The notes: generated by a model not told the origin, from the sequence alone. A stretch of DNA of 64,000 nt from Platanthera guangdongensis (GCA_039583875.1 CM077165.1:62794757-62858756), one strand, 5' to 3'; shown: positions 11,300 to 22,818, counted from the first letter of the stretch. Numbers and translations: made by a program.

Positions 11300-14137
11300 A
11301 TGGCGCCAAAGCTTGAGGAGAACGTCAACGAAGGGTATGAGCTGGTGCGCGACGCATTTGGTGATGCAGACCCGAAGATCAAGACTGTGATAACCCTAGT
11401 CACAAACTCAGGGTTAGAATATCTTGTTTCTGAGCCTACTAAAATCTGGAAGAAAGAGGTACTGGAATTCCTCAATGGAGCTGAAGTGGACGAATCTGGA
11501 TACAAGATCAAATCCAGAGTTCATGGTGCAAAGGTTAAGGTTTCACCAAAAAGTCTGAGAAAGGTACTTCAGTTGCCAAGAACTAAAGAAGAAGATGAAG
11601 TTACAGCTTCCAGGTCCAGAAATGCATTGGCATGGTGTGGACTGGATGCTAAGATGAAAATTGGTTCAGTCTTTAATAGAAAGGGCATGAACAGTCAGGG
11701 GAAATTTCTATCAGAAATTGTTGGGAAAGTGATATTGAGCAAACCTGGAGGACATGATAGGGTATTTGCCCATATGTTCTGCATTATGACCAGGATAATA
11801 TTCAATCTGAACACTGACTGGTCTGTAGTGATCTTTGAGAAGATCAAGGAAAGCCTGAAGAAGCCCAACTTGGGCAGGATCTTAAGTCTATACCTTGCTG
11901 GAAGTATTCCAGAGGTAATGAGTCAAGCTGCTGGTAGTAAAATCAACCACATGAGAAGAATGGACATGAGAATCTTCTCAAGATGGGACAGAGTATTGAC
12001 AAAGGAGATGCCTACTCTTGAGAAAGAAACCCCACACAAGAAGAAGAAGAAGAAAGCTGCTCCAGTGGCTTAGGTTCCAACTAGCAGCTCTGAAAGTGAA
12101 GAGCAAGTTATTTTCTCACCTGATGAGAATGAAGAAGAGACTGTTGAGAAGTCTACTGCTCAACAAGAAGTTGCTGAGAGGCAGGGGGAGCTACCACCAA
12201 CTAGCCCCTTACACAAGGATCACATCCAGGGGGAGCCATTAGTTGTGGAAGAACCCACTCCTCTGGAAAGTGAGCAAGCTACTAACATCATTCTAGAGGT
12301 AATCACTGAGCTTAATGCTTTAGATTTTCTTTTAGAGGATACTGATTTGTCTGATGTTTATCAGCAACCACAGATTCATAGTCAAGTCCCAGATGTTGTC
12401 ATGGAAGACACATCTGTTGAAGTTCAAGTTGTATCTGATCCAGTGGTAGATGAGCCCAGAATTTCTCCAGCTCATTCTCCACAAGAGTATACCATGGAAG
12501 ATTTATTTCTAAATCTGGATCAAGAAGATTTTGACAAGGATACTGCTGCTGCTGAAGAGGAGAATGCTCCAGTTGAGGGGGAGCAAATGCCAATTCATGA
12601 AGAACCTGCAAGGCTAGAGACTGAGAAGGCACCAGATGTGCAGAAGGAGATTCCCCCTAGCCCTAAGGAGAGGGTAGAAATTGCTAGCTCCTCAGCTTCT
12701 GAAGATGAGGAGGCAGCAAGAGTTAAGAAGAAGAAATTTCAAGTATTCAAGAGAAGAAGCCAAAGTTATAAGAAGGCTCTCCAAACTGTTACTCCTCAGC
12801 CTATATCACAGCCAGCTCCAACTGTTGATTATAGTGCTTTAATGGTTGCAATGCAAATTAAACTTGATGAGCACATGCAGGCAATTGAGAAGTATGTGGA
12901 TGAAGGGCAGAAATCATTGCAGTTTGATCTGGCGCAGGATATAAAGTCCATAAGATTTGAGATGAATCTCAATAAGAAAGAGATGACAGACTGCTTCCAC
13001 AAGGGAGAGAATGCAGTAGTGTACTTGACTACACATCAGGAGAAGATAAAGGCTCAAGTAGATGACATTGCACAAAAGCAAGGGTATGTACTGGAAAATC
13101 AGCTCAGAATGAATGATAACTTAACTGCTTCTCATAATGCAATTGTCACAGAAATGAAAAACATAGCTACTGGACTGACAGCTTCTACTGCTACTGCTAA
13201 GGCAGATTTTGATAAAGTACTGCAAGAGAGCTTAATTGAAGTTACAACTGCTATTCAAGACTCTCAGAAGCTGATCTCTGAAAAACTCCAAAGGTTAAGA
13301 CCTTTCTACAAGGATGAATTCAATTATCTAAATGCCCAAATCAGATTTCAAAAAGATGATTTAAGGGATCACATAGTAAGAGAAGTCATAAAGGGGGAGA
13401 GGGTCTTAGTCAAAGCTGGCTCTGACCATGCAAAATGGGTTTCTAATTCCATCAGAGTCACTCTTGGTTATCCTCCTCTTTGTGATGATGATAATGTAGC
13501 AGAATCTGGAATTAACCCTGCATATCTTGGAGGTGAGCAACCAGAAGTAGCTCAAGTGATCTATCCTCCACCATATTTTGATATGATTCATGCTGATATT
13601 CAGACCATGTATAGTCCACCTGATGGTACTCAGAAGGTTATTCTAGAAAAGGTGGTTCAGCCTGTCTCTGAAGCTTTACAGGAAGCTATCTTGAAAGAGC
13701 AAGCAGAAGAAGAAACTAGATTGTCAAAGAAGAGGTTCAAGGAGCAAGCTGAACAAAGACCTGACTTTGAGCAGTGGAGCCCCACCTCTAGGAACATTAT
13801 TTTGACTGCATGAAAAGCTGCAAAAGATAACATCCATGACAGGAATAAATGGTTTTCTGAGGCTGAATGGAGAAAGCATGAGTCAAGGCAAGAGGCTATA
13901 GTCCAATACAGAAGAAAGGCCAAGATGGAAAAGCTACCTCCTACTGCTCAGGAGCCTAGCAAGTACTTTCCCAAGCCTTATCATTATTTTGAAAGGCAAA
14001 ATATTAAGGCTGAGAAACTTAAGAAGAAGGAGCTGAAAGGAAAGAAGCCTGCTGAAACTGAAGATGCTGAAGCTCCTATGCAAGCAAGGATAAAATCTGG
14101 AAAATGGATAGTGATCAAAGATGCTGATCAAGAATAG
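11300..14137 (+). pseudogene. D extra 3' ORF (env-like position), two in-frame stops
   Basis: The ATG at 11300 (context CCTAATGGCGCC) opens one frame of 945 codons to the stop at 14135-14137. It is broken only by TAG at 12071-12073 and TGA at 13811-13813, both explainable by C-to-T change. Residues 1-255 resemble the N-terminal domain of plant retroelement-derived proteins (LEFLNGAEVDESGYK, then a VSPKSLRKVLQLP block). A Lys-rich stretch KKKKKKAA follows, then an acidic Pro/Glu-rich middle and a long helical, probably coiled-coil part at about 510-700. A basic Lys-rich tail ends the protein. I see no signal peptide or membrane span, so 'envelope' describes position only. Confidence 0.7.
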
Positions 14138-14309
14138 CATAGAAATTTTCTTAAGTTTACCTTGTAATCTTTTATTGATAAACATTCTTGTAAACTTTTG
14201 GAAAATGTATATGACAAGCTGTTAAGAACAATGAGATGTGTGATAAATTTGCTATGTGATAAATTTATTTCATAATTGTTCTGTAATGCTATCTATGTGT
14301 ACATGTTTG
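14138..14309 (+). other. D 3' untranslated tail
   Basis: AT-rich sequence after the 3' ORF. I could not recognise a polypurine tract or LTR start. It is cut by the LTR of E at 14310. Confidence 0.4.
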
Positions 14310-14407
14310 TGTTAAAAGTAGCGAATAGAAAAGAACAAACGGATAGACTTTTGAATAATTGAAATTTTATTATCCAAAAAAGTATCTATTACAAAGGTAT
14401 GCCCTCC

Positions 14408-14415
14408 TTTATATA
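14408..14415 (-). promoter_or_regulatory. TATA box in LTR of E
   Basis: TATATAAA on the minus strand lies about 90 bp downstream, in sense, of the palindrome array and 98 bp before the LTR 3' end, a typical LTR promoter position. Confidence 0.6.
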
Positions 14416-14503
14416 GAATGGATGAGAGATGAGAGAATACAAATAAGAGATGTGGGACTATAATTTACAGGACTAAGCGGACTATACAAAACAAACCGCA
14501 CAA

Positions 14504-14666
14504 GCCGCGCGGTTAGACAGCAGGGCTAACCGCACGGCTACCGCCAGAGAGGAAGAGAGACTGCCAGGGTAGACCGCCAGACCGCCCGGTCTCCAAGCCG
14601 GCTGAGACAAACCGCCAGACCGCGCGGTCTTCAACCCGCCAAGACAAACCGCCAGACCGCCCGGTC
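14504..14666. repeat. GACCGCGCGGTC palindrome array in U3 of E
   Basis: Perfect GACCGCGCGGTC lies at 14618-14629. Near-palindromes are at 14504-14513 (GCCGCGCGGT), 14580-14591 and 14655-14666 (GACCGCCCGGTC). Each is preceded by AACCGCCA or a similar half-site. Confidence 0.85.
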
Positions 14667-14679
14667 ACCAACTTCAACA

Positions 14680-14690
14680 CTCCCCCTCAA
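14680..14690 (-). other. Polypurine tract of E
   Basis: TTGAGGGGGAG on the minus strand immediately precedes the LTR start. Confidence 0.75.
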
Positions 14691-15478
14691 GCCGGAGCAT
14701 ATATATCGATCATGCCCAGCTTGTCGCAGATGTGAAAAAAGGAAGCGGACACCGGCTTGGTGAAGACATCTGCCAACTCGTTGTCAGAAGTGACAAATGG
14801 AGTGCAAATCTTTTTCTTCAATATTTCTTCTCGAATAAAATGACAGTCGACTTCTATGTGTTTTGTTCTCTCATGAAAGACCGGATTTTTGGAAATGTGT
14901 ATCGCGACCTTATTGTCACAGAACATAGGAAGAGGATAGTTGTAAACCTCTCCTAAGTCAAGCATGAGAGCCCGCAACCACTTCAACTCACATGTAGTCG
15001 ATGCCATGCTGCGATATTCCGCCTCTGCACTAGACCTGGAAACTACAGACTGTTTCTTGCTCTTCCAACTCACAAGATTGCCTCCAACAAATGTGCAGAA
15101 ACCTGAAGTCGATTTGCGGTCCCCTTTGTCATCCGCATAGCTTGAATCAGAGTACGCTTCAACCCTAAGGTGACCATTTTTCTGAAATAGGAGTCCTTTC
15201 CCTGGAGCAGCTTTAATATACTCTAATATCCTCAGAGCAGATTGTAGATGACACTCCCTCGGAGCTTGCATGAACTGGCTCACCTTGCCAACAACGTAAG
15301 AGATGTCGGGTCTGGTTACCGTGAGATATATGAGCTTGCCCACTAGATGCCGGTATCTCGTAAGATCAGAGAGAAGAGGTGAGTCATTTGTCCAAGTTTT
15401 GTCTTCTCCAACAGCCATAGGACAACGTGCAGGTTTAGCACCAGTCAGTCCTGCCTCCTTTAAAAGGTCAAGAGCATA
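14687..15478 (-). pseudogene. pol: E RNase H fragment
   Basis: About 263 open codons from [13 protein letters not shown] through GKLIYLTVTRPDISYVVG, EAYSDSSYADDKGDRKSTSG and SSAEAEY to TKPVSASFFHICDKLGM. This is the end of copia RT plus RNase H in one frame with no stop, so E decayed less than D. The Asp-Ser-Ser-Tyr core and the downstream Glu and Asp of RNase H are present. It has no RT active site, integrase or gag because the 5' side was replaced by C. Confidence 0.85.
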
Positions 15479-16709
15479 CTTCCGTCTACAGAAATACCAT
15501 CCTTGCTTACAACATGACCCAGGAAGGACACCTGAGGTAGCCAGAACTCACATTTGCTCAACTTCGCATATAACTTATGCTCCCTCAGGGTCGACAAAAC
15601 CAAATGCAAATGTAGAGTATGCTCCTCAACATTGCGGGAATACACCAAGACATCATTTATAAACACAATAACAAATTGGTACAAGAAATCCTTAAACACC
15701 CTATTCATCAAATCCATGAAAGTAGAGGGTGCATTGGTTAAACCGAAAGACATCACCAAAAACTCATAATGTCCATGCTGCGAACGGAAAGCGGTTCGGG
15801 GAATATCTGCCCCATGAATTCTCAACTGGTGGTAGCCTGAACAAAGATCGATCTTTGAAAATACCGAGCTACCACACAACTGATCGAACAGATAATCAAT
15901 CCTCGGCAGGGGATATCTATTATTAATGGTTACCTTGTTCAATTCCCTATAATCGATGCAAAGCCTCATCGATCCATCTTTCTTCTTTACGAACAAAATT
16001 GGAGCACCCCATGGAGAAGGACTTGGTCTAATAAAACCACATCTCAACAACTCATCGAGCTGAGTACGCAACTCATCCAACTTACATGGAGCCATACGGT
16101 ATGGTGCCTTAGTGATCGGGCGAGTACCTGGCTCGAGGTCTATCATAAACTCCACCTCTCTCTCAGGAGGAAGTCCTGGAAGACTATCAGGAAAGACATC
16201 TGGAAACTCTCGCACCAGCGAGACGTCCTCAAGACGTGACATAACAAAAGCTGTTTCCAGAGCCGTCAGAGAAATAAGATACGCCTCGCAACCAGACTTT
16301 AAAGCTCGATAAGCACGTACCGTAGAAATAAGGAGGGAACCCTTGCCTTGAGAACCATAGACACTCATAGGTTGACCATTGTCCATCTTGAAGTCCAGCC
16401 TCTTAGCCTTGCATTGGATGACTACATCATACTTGGACAGCCAATCCATGCACAAAATCACATCAAAGTCTGCTAGATCCAATACCATCAGATCTGCAAA
16501 AGCTAGAAAATCGCCTAGACAAATAGGGCATCTCTGAATTCCTCGACTTGATATCACCAGATCTCCAGAGGGAAGCTTGACGTTGAAGGAATCTTCTAAT
16601 TGATCCACGTTTAAACGATGCTTATCTACAAAACTCCGCGCCACGAAAGAATGAGTGGAACCCGAATCAAAAAGGACGCATGACCACCTATTCTTCACCT
16701 TAAACTACC
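15479..16709 (-). pseudogene. pol: C protease and reverse transcriptase, truncated
   Basis: About 410 codons. The protease active site reads [12 protein letters not shown] near residue 10; the text then runs [72 protein letters not shown] and FGLTNAP. The RT active site is FINDVLVYS instead of the usual FIDD: one catalytic Asp has become Asn, so the enzyme would be inactive. Text stops at [12 protein letters not shown], the end of RT, where copia E begins. One TAG (16705-16707) lies just inside the exon after the inferred intron. Confidence 0.85.
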
Positions 16710-16791
16710 CTAAAACGTAGCATTCATAACAAACGAACGATAACTAGGGCATCAACGATAAATAAAAAGGATAAATTAAACTGGGGCTAAC
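16710..16791 (-). other. Candidate gag-pol intron of C (82 bp)
   Basis: Minus-strand donor AAG/GTTAGC at 16791 and acceptor TTTTAG/GG at 16710; the segment is AT-rich. Upstream gag text ends TIEEAQTSTQVI then a stop codon and a phase-1 G; downstream text enters [15 protein letters not shown]. Removing 82 bp joins the two frames. Stops beside each splice site reflect decay. Length modulo 3 is 1, so the frames cannot meet without removal. Confidence 0.45.
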
Positions 16792-18018
16792 CTTATATCA
16801 CTTGCGTAGATGTTTGAGCTTCCTCGATGGTCACCACATTTAGCTTTCATTTCCCTTTGTCCTGGTTTGGTGGTGGCGGCAGAGCTCGAAGCCGGGCAGG
16901 CTCTAGTGGGGACTGAACTTGGGGGCATGAAGTCTTCAGGTGCCCCTTCTGCCCGCACTGGAAGCAAGTCTTTTCCTTCAACCAGCAACGACTCTCATCA
17001 TGACCCTTCCTTGAACAGAATGCACACACCAGCTCTCCCTTAGGTGCGCCTTGGATGGCGAGCACCCGTTGCTGCTTCTGAGTAGCAGCCCTTTTGAAGT
17101 ACTTTTCGTAAGGGTGGCCAGATCGACCACAAAAGCTACAAGTCTCTCCACTTTTCTTTTTCGAAGAAGGGTCAGTTGCCCTAGAACTTATATCCTCAAC
17201 ACCTTTCCTCTTATCTTTCCTCACCGCAGCAGCTCGATTCTTGGCATTTTCAATCGCCTCAACCTTCAGTGGGGCTTCCGCTGCATCAACATGAACTTCT
17301 GCCCTATAGGCGCATGCCAACTGTTGGACATCGCTTCTTAGTCCACCAAGGAAACGTTTCACTCTACCCTCCTCCGAAGCTAACAAATCGGGAGCAAATC
17401 TGCTCAACTTGCTAAACTCAATCTCGTATTCGCTCACCGAGAGTTGTCTCTGCTTCATATGCAGGAAGTTATTCATAAGACGGTCCTGCTCCACCAAGGG
17501 TAGAAACTTTTTCAGCAACATCTTCTTAAAAGACTCCCAGGAACAACCTTCCTTCAGACTCTTCCTTTCACGAATCCACCAACTCTTTGTCAGGCCCTTT
17601 AACTGATATGCTGCAATCATTACCTTCTGGGCTTCTAGAATCCCGGAATATGAAAACATCTCTTTGATGGAGATGATCCAATCATCTAAGATCATGAAGT
17701 CGGCACTCTCGTCATAGGTGGGAGGTCCCAACCATTAGAAGTGCGATATGAAATTCATTTCTGGTGGTATCGTCACGGAGGCACCAAAGGAGCAGGGGTA
17801 TTGGGCACAGCTTGGCCCAAGGCAGGATCTTGCACTATGGGTTGCTGCGCGGGAGCGACAGACAACAAAGACTCAATTTGCGATTGCATCGCAACTACTT
17901 GTCTTGACAGAGCCTCGTTGCTCTGACGCATACTCTCAATAATCGCCTCACTCTGCGCTCCTGATGACTCACCCTCCGACTGGGGAGTCGACCTCGTCGC
18001 AATACGCTTAGCTGGCAT
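16792..18018 (-). pseudogene. gag: C gag with three zinc knuckles
   Basis: The start codon is at 18018 (MPAKRIATRSTPQSEGESSG). The capsid region has DWIISIKEMFSYSGI, AAYQLKGLTKSWW, FLPLVEQDRLMNNFLHMKQ and SVSEYEIEFSKLSRFAP. Three CCHC motifs follow: CSFCGRSGHPYEKY (last Cys lost), CAFCSRKGHDESRC and CFQCGQKGHLKTSC. Lesions are a frameshift near 17770, a TAA at 17735-17737 and a TGA at 16847-16849. The leader between gag and primer site (18019-18679) carries no gene I recognise; it has repeated GCATCCCATACTGCATAA-like phrases near 18375-18530. Confidence 0.8.
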
Positions 18019-18679
18019 TTCTAAAAGAAAACAAACAAACACTCAATCAAAATCCTAGATTACGACTAGGGCAAACAAAACTAGTTCAGAACATACTTAA
18101 AAGACACTTGCTTATGCTGCAACTTGCTCTAGGGTTTTATAATGATGATGTCCTACTTAGGATGATATCCTATCATCCTATTGACTCATGTGCCTATGAT
18201 ATGAATGCATGGATTCTTTACTCTTATTTAAAATCATGTGTACATATGTCATCATGTAAATCTTTAGCTTGACATGTTGTGCTTATGTTAGGTTATACTA
18301 TGTATGCAGTGTTATGCATCCTAAAAAGGCCTTAATGCATATTATGAGCGGCGTACACATGAAATGTTTTGCATCCCATACTGCATAACATTGCATGCAA
18401 CGAAAAAGAAAACGTGCTAATGAGAATTCATGTGGTGAGGTTATGCATCCCATACTACATAATCCTCACATGTTGCCACCTATGATGGATCTTTATACAA
18501 ACACATATTATGCATCACATACTACATAATATGTCTCGTATACTTCTAATCATGCTTATAAGTGTAGTGTTCATGCTTCAGCCAAGACGTACTGATGATG
18601 CATCGGTGTGTGTATGATATGACACTAAACAATTAACACCAACAAGGGAAGGTTGCCCGACCAATTGTCAAGCAACCTG

Positions 18680-18691
18680 ACTCTGATACCA
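18680..18691 (-). other. Primer-binding site of C
   Basis: TGGTATCAGAGT on the minus strand matches the initiator tRNA-Met complement in 11 of 12 bases and lies two bases from the LTR end (GTTGTGACA). Confidence 0.85.
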
Positions 18692-18693
18692 AC

Positions 18694-18978
18694 TGTCACA
18701 ACCCGCATTTTCCCAATAATTAAGATATATCAAAGTAAGGTAAAAATACGCATCGTGATGCCACGCCGTGCATGGGATAACTGCAGACGCTCAGACAAGT
18801 TTCCACACTCTATAGTTTTAAAAGAAGAACATATGTTATTATGAATGAAATCCAATTTAATTTGAGAAGATAGTCGTATCCCTCGGCTTAGTGGATTATC
18901 TAGTCCACTATTCAAAATATAGTTATACGCTTGTGGAAGATACTTGTTTAAATTGACTCTAACATCCTACATGAGTAT
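18694..18978 (-). repeat. C 5' LTR, U5 end (piece 1 of 3)
   Basis: On the plus strand it starts TGTCACAACCCGC next to the primer site. It is cut by A; the last five bases, AGTAT (18974-18978), are the target duplication of A, and the LTR resumes at 34659. Confidence 0.75.
18974..18978. repeat. Target-site duplication of A, left (AGTAT)
   Basis: Identical to 34654-34658 immediately outside the opposite end of A. Confidence 0.9.
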
Positions 18979-20218
18979 TGTAAGACCCCTTTTTTTTTCT
19001 TTTTAAAACACCGGGGTCTTAGGCCAGAACCGCCGCTTTGCCGTGACACCTTCGCACCCGGGAAGGTCATCACTACAAAACACCGATCCTGCCGGCCAAA
19101 TCGATCGCAACTGTAGCAAAATAGTAAAGCAAGTCCACAGAAATCACACATATATGTAAATAATCTCCACGAAGGGAGTGTCCACAGATACAACAAAAAT
19201 ATAAGTCTTGGGCTCATGCCCAGTACATCATGTCCTCACTACAAATCTCTCAATGCGGAAGCAAATACTATAACTAATAATGATCAGGACTCACAGTCCC
19301 TGTCGTCTGAACTCCGGAACTAGACTGCCCGATCTCCTAGCGTGCCGACCTCCGACGCTGCTCCTCCATGCTGGGCTCCGTGGTCCCCTAAAATGATGTG
19401 GTTCGAAAACCGTTAGTTTAAAAGACTAAGTCCTATCATCCCCATCCCTTCCCCCATGGCCCCTAGGCACCGAGCGGAGATGAAAGGGGAGAACTTGAAG
19501 GTGGAGAGTAATCAAGAAACAGATGGCAGCAGACCTATGCTAGTAATTTTTATAATACATGTGGCAGTAAAGTAAAGTATGAAAAATAACCTTAACTTAT
19601 ACGGAACATATAAGCAAGAGATCTTTTACAGGGCTCCCATCGTATAAAAAGTCACATACCAATTTATACGTTGGGGTGTCAGTTAATAACATCAATAAAT
19701 ATATAAAGAATTTAACCTTAATTTATAAACTTGCCCACACAAGCTTATAGACCAAGGGGTCATTTTGCAGGGCCTATTGTATAAGCGTCCCATACCACTT
19801 ATACAATATGTGACAAGGGTTTTATGCTATGATTATGCTATGACATGCAAGTGGGTTATGATGCGATCATGCAAGTGCAACTCACCCACTCGACTCTGTG
19901 TACACATATCTTTAGTTCCCCCTTTCTGGAGCCGAACCTCCCACGATACCTCCGTAGTGGCAAACGGAAGCGGTGGGTTGGGCCTCGCCCACCTCTAAAC
20001 CGGTAATTGCACTACCAGTCAGACTTATTGTACGCCTCAACGCTGGTGCACAGAGTGGAGCGCCTGCGTACTCTTACCGGCTGGCGCACCGGACTTTTAT
20101 TTGGCCAAGTGCTAAACCACACTTACCGAGTCAACGTATTGGCGTCGGTGCATCGACCCTCCAATACCGTGGACCCACCACCTTATATTTTATGCACATG
20201 CAACCTTATGTATCGGCA

Positions 20219-20494
20219 ACCGAGCCAAGGCTCCCCGGACCAACCCGTCCGTCACAAACAACAACCGAGCCAAAGCTCGCCGGGCCAACCTGCCCATCAC
20301 CAGAACACTACCGAACCAAAGCTCTTCGGACTAACTTGTCCGTCACAAGAACAACAACCGAGCCAAGGCTCGCCGGGCCAACCTGCCCATCACCAAAACC
20401 ACTACCGAGCCAAAGCTCGCCGGACTAACCCGTCCTTCACAAGTAACAACCGAGCCAAAGCTCGTCGGGCCAACCTGCCCATCATAAAATCCAC
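20219..20494. repeat. About 45-bp tandem repeats in A 3' LTR, six units
   Basis: Units of the form ACCGAGCCAAAGCTCGCCGG plus CCAACCTGCCCATCACC begin near 20219, 20264, 20310, 20357, 20403 and 20449. Two subtypes alternate (CCAACCTGCCCATC and CTAACCCGTCCNTC), giving a roughly 90-bp higher unit. Confidence 0.9.
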
Positions 20495-22818
20495 TGGGCC
20501 CAGTGCCCGAGTGACCCAACCTAACACCTCGAGACATCGAGGTGAGTGAAGGTGAAACCCTAGTTATTTTACACCTCCTCTCCACGGGGAAGACGATCTT
20601 TCGTCGATCCCGAGCACCACCTAACTCTAACCAATCCAACACTCTACCATCATATCTTCCAATGGTGAACATATTTTTATCTATCCAAACCAGCCAACCA
20701 CTAATTCCTAACTCATGTGCTCAAATAATACTCCAACATGGTTTCTGCAGTTTTTACTATATGCAGACCACTTAAGCTATATGACTCGTAAAATGGGAGG
20801 TACACCAAATAATCATCCAGTACCCCTATGATAATTATTAGAGGGCTATAATGACATTTTTAGCATAAATCCAGAAATTCATAATTTTCCTAATTTGTCT
20901 GATAATTTATTTATTTATTCTAGTAGCCAAAAAGCACAAGTTTGAACATGAAGTACCAATTTCAGACAAGATAATATTCCACTAAATTTATGTTAATTAC
21001 AAAATGAATAAGCAACTCTAAAGCCAAAGTATTCCATCAGCAAGGTTTAAGCCTTTAATTTTATTTTCAAATATATCCCATAATAAATCATTTTAAGAGA
21101 TATGTACAGCAATAATACTTTCAATAATTCAAATAAAATCCAAGTATGATTATAAGGACATATAAATTCTTTAGATCAAGTTTCACAATTTATCATTGAA
21201 TAATAAAGTCTATACTTGATTTTCTCATAAAATTCTAAGTTAATGGGTTAATGCACAACGTATACCAATTTTCCCTCTAAAACTTTTAACTAAATTCCCA
21301 CATGAGCATAATGAACTAGAAACACTACTTATCAAGTTTCATAATTTTTCATCAAGTATTGAGCTCTATAAAAATTATTTAGCATGTTCCCAAAGTTATG
21401 AACTTGTGAAGTAGATACCATAACTATGTATTCAAAAATTCTATTAAAATTCATCGATGATCAATATGGTCTAAAACTACCTCTGCCAAACTTACATGAC
21501 CTTTCAATGAGCAGGGGGATCATAATAGTCAAATTATTAATTAGGGCAATCCCAACTGTTACACATGAAGTGCTAAAAATATTGGTCCAAAATTCCCAAC
21601 TAAATTACCAGAGGCTCAATATATCCTTATGCCCACACTACCAAAATTTCATTATATTTTAAGGAGTTTTGCTAACATATTTTAGCACTACAAGTTTTAT
21701 GCCCTAAGCTAGGGTTAGGGTTTTGTGGGCCCTACCCTTTTCAAAATCCTCTAAGATTTTTACCAGAGGGTTTTATCTATCCTAGGACCCTTCATAAAAA
21801 ATTTCAAGTTCATCCAAGGTGTTTAGAACCCATACCCTTCACAAGGCACAAAGGTCCTTCCTTAGGGTTTGGCCTAGGATCTTAGGGCAAATCAATTCCA
21901 ATCTACCCCACATTCCATGGGGAGGTGCTAAATGCCATACCAAGTTAGTGGCCCAAATTTCAGCCTCTGTTGAGGTGATTTGGCCACTCAAAATCAAAAG
22001 TGCACTTTTTGACCAAAATACCATCATTAAGGTAAAGTTAGGGTTGAGTCAATACCTATTCAAAACACATCCAAATGAGGTGAAACTTTATACAGAGACA
22101 TAGCATGAGTCCAGGGACCACTCACCAAAATTTGACAGGGTTTGGAGGTCATTAGACCACATAATTAAATTACCTTATTATTATTAAATAATTTCCAAAA
22201 CTATATAGAAATATTCCCCAAAAATTCCCATTTTTGGGCAGAACCTAGATATGGTCTAATGTGACTCCCTACCAAAATATCAAATCCTTTGAGCCAAAGA
22301 TGAAGTGGGGGCACTCAGTTTATTTCTGCCTAGTCCTAGGTGTAGGCCCCACCAAAATGGGTGCCCTAGTCCAACCTGAGGTCCAAATGGGTTCAAATCA
22401 ATTTTGAATTAAAGTAGACACTAAGGGCTACAAAGTGCATGTTGGTGACTTTTTCATCAGAGGGGCTTAAGTATTTTTAAAATTCAAAATTATTAAATAG
22501 AAGTAGTGTGACAGAAATTAAATAATCAGAATTTTAAATCCTATAGTTTAGAATCATTTCCCGCACAAATCTTTTCGCAATATAGACGGAATCCTATCGT
22601 CTTCTAGCTCCAGCCGACGGCTGCGATTCGTCCCACCTGGAGCTCCTTCCAAACGCCACCGCCGGCGATCCGGCCACCTCCCCGGCCAGCCACCGCCACC
22701 ACCACCTCCGTTGAGGTGGTGGCCGTCGCCAGGCGGCGGCACAGCCGCCGGAGAGCCATATTCCGGCGATCCCGTGAAGTGGATTTCCATGGAAAAACCA
22801 GGAAAAATTGAACTTGGA

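Larger units (their letters stand above)
1..14309 (+). mobile_element. Element D: decayed Sirevirus-like Ty1/copia retrotransposon, interrupted
   Basis: The order is LTR tail, primer site, gag with CCHC knuckle, protease, GAG-pre-integrase, integrase, RT, RNase H, palindrome array and a long extra 3' ORF. That order, with the RNase H wording (SYDADF-type core, STAESEY, TKPLEE), fits the SIRE/Maximus lineage of Ty1/copia. Foreign DNA at 4155-8705 splits the integrase. The start lies outside the window and no 3' LTR is visible before element E begins at 14310, so both ends are incomplete. Many frameshifts and stops in gag and pol show it is the oldest layer here. Confidence 0.85.
14310..14679 (-). 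repeat. 3' LTR of E (370 bp)
   Basis: In sense orientation it runs from TGTTGAAGTTGGTG, next to the polypurine tract, to CTTTTAACA. TATATAAA at 14408-14415 (minus) is a clear TATA box. Above it, U3 is filled by RACCGCGCGGTY-type palindromes. Confidence 0.75.
14310..15478 (-). mobile_element. Element E: 3' end of a Ty1/copia retrotransposon
   Basis: Minus-strand RNase H, polypurine tract and 370-bp 3' LTR are in canonical order. The 5' part is missing: at about 15478 the text switches to RT of the gypsy element C on the same strand. RNase H wording (SKKQSVVSRSSAEAEYRSMA, CELKWLRALMLDLG) differs from D and fits the Ale/Ivana-type copia group. Confidence 0.8.

Noticed and set aside
11300..14137. 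Calling the D 3' ORF a host gene captured by the element
   Set aside because: Position directly after pol is usual for Sirevirus extra ORFs and there are no intron or host-gene hallmarks.
18361..18540. Repeated GCATCCCATACTGCATAA-like phrases in the C leader considered as a functional array
   Set aside because: Only three or four loose copies; too weak to call more than local redundancy.
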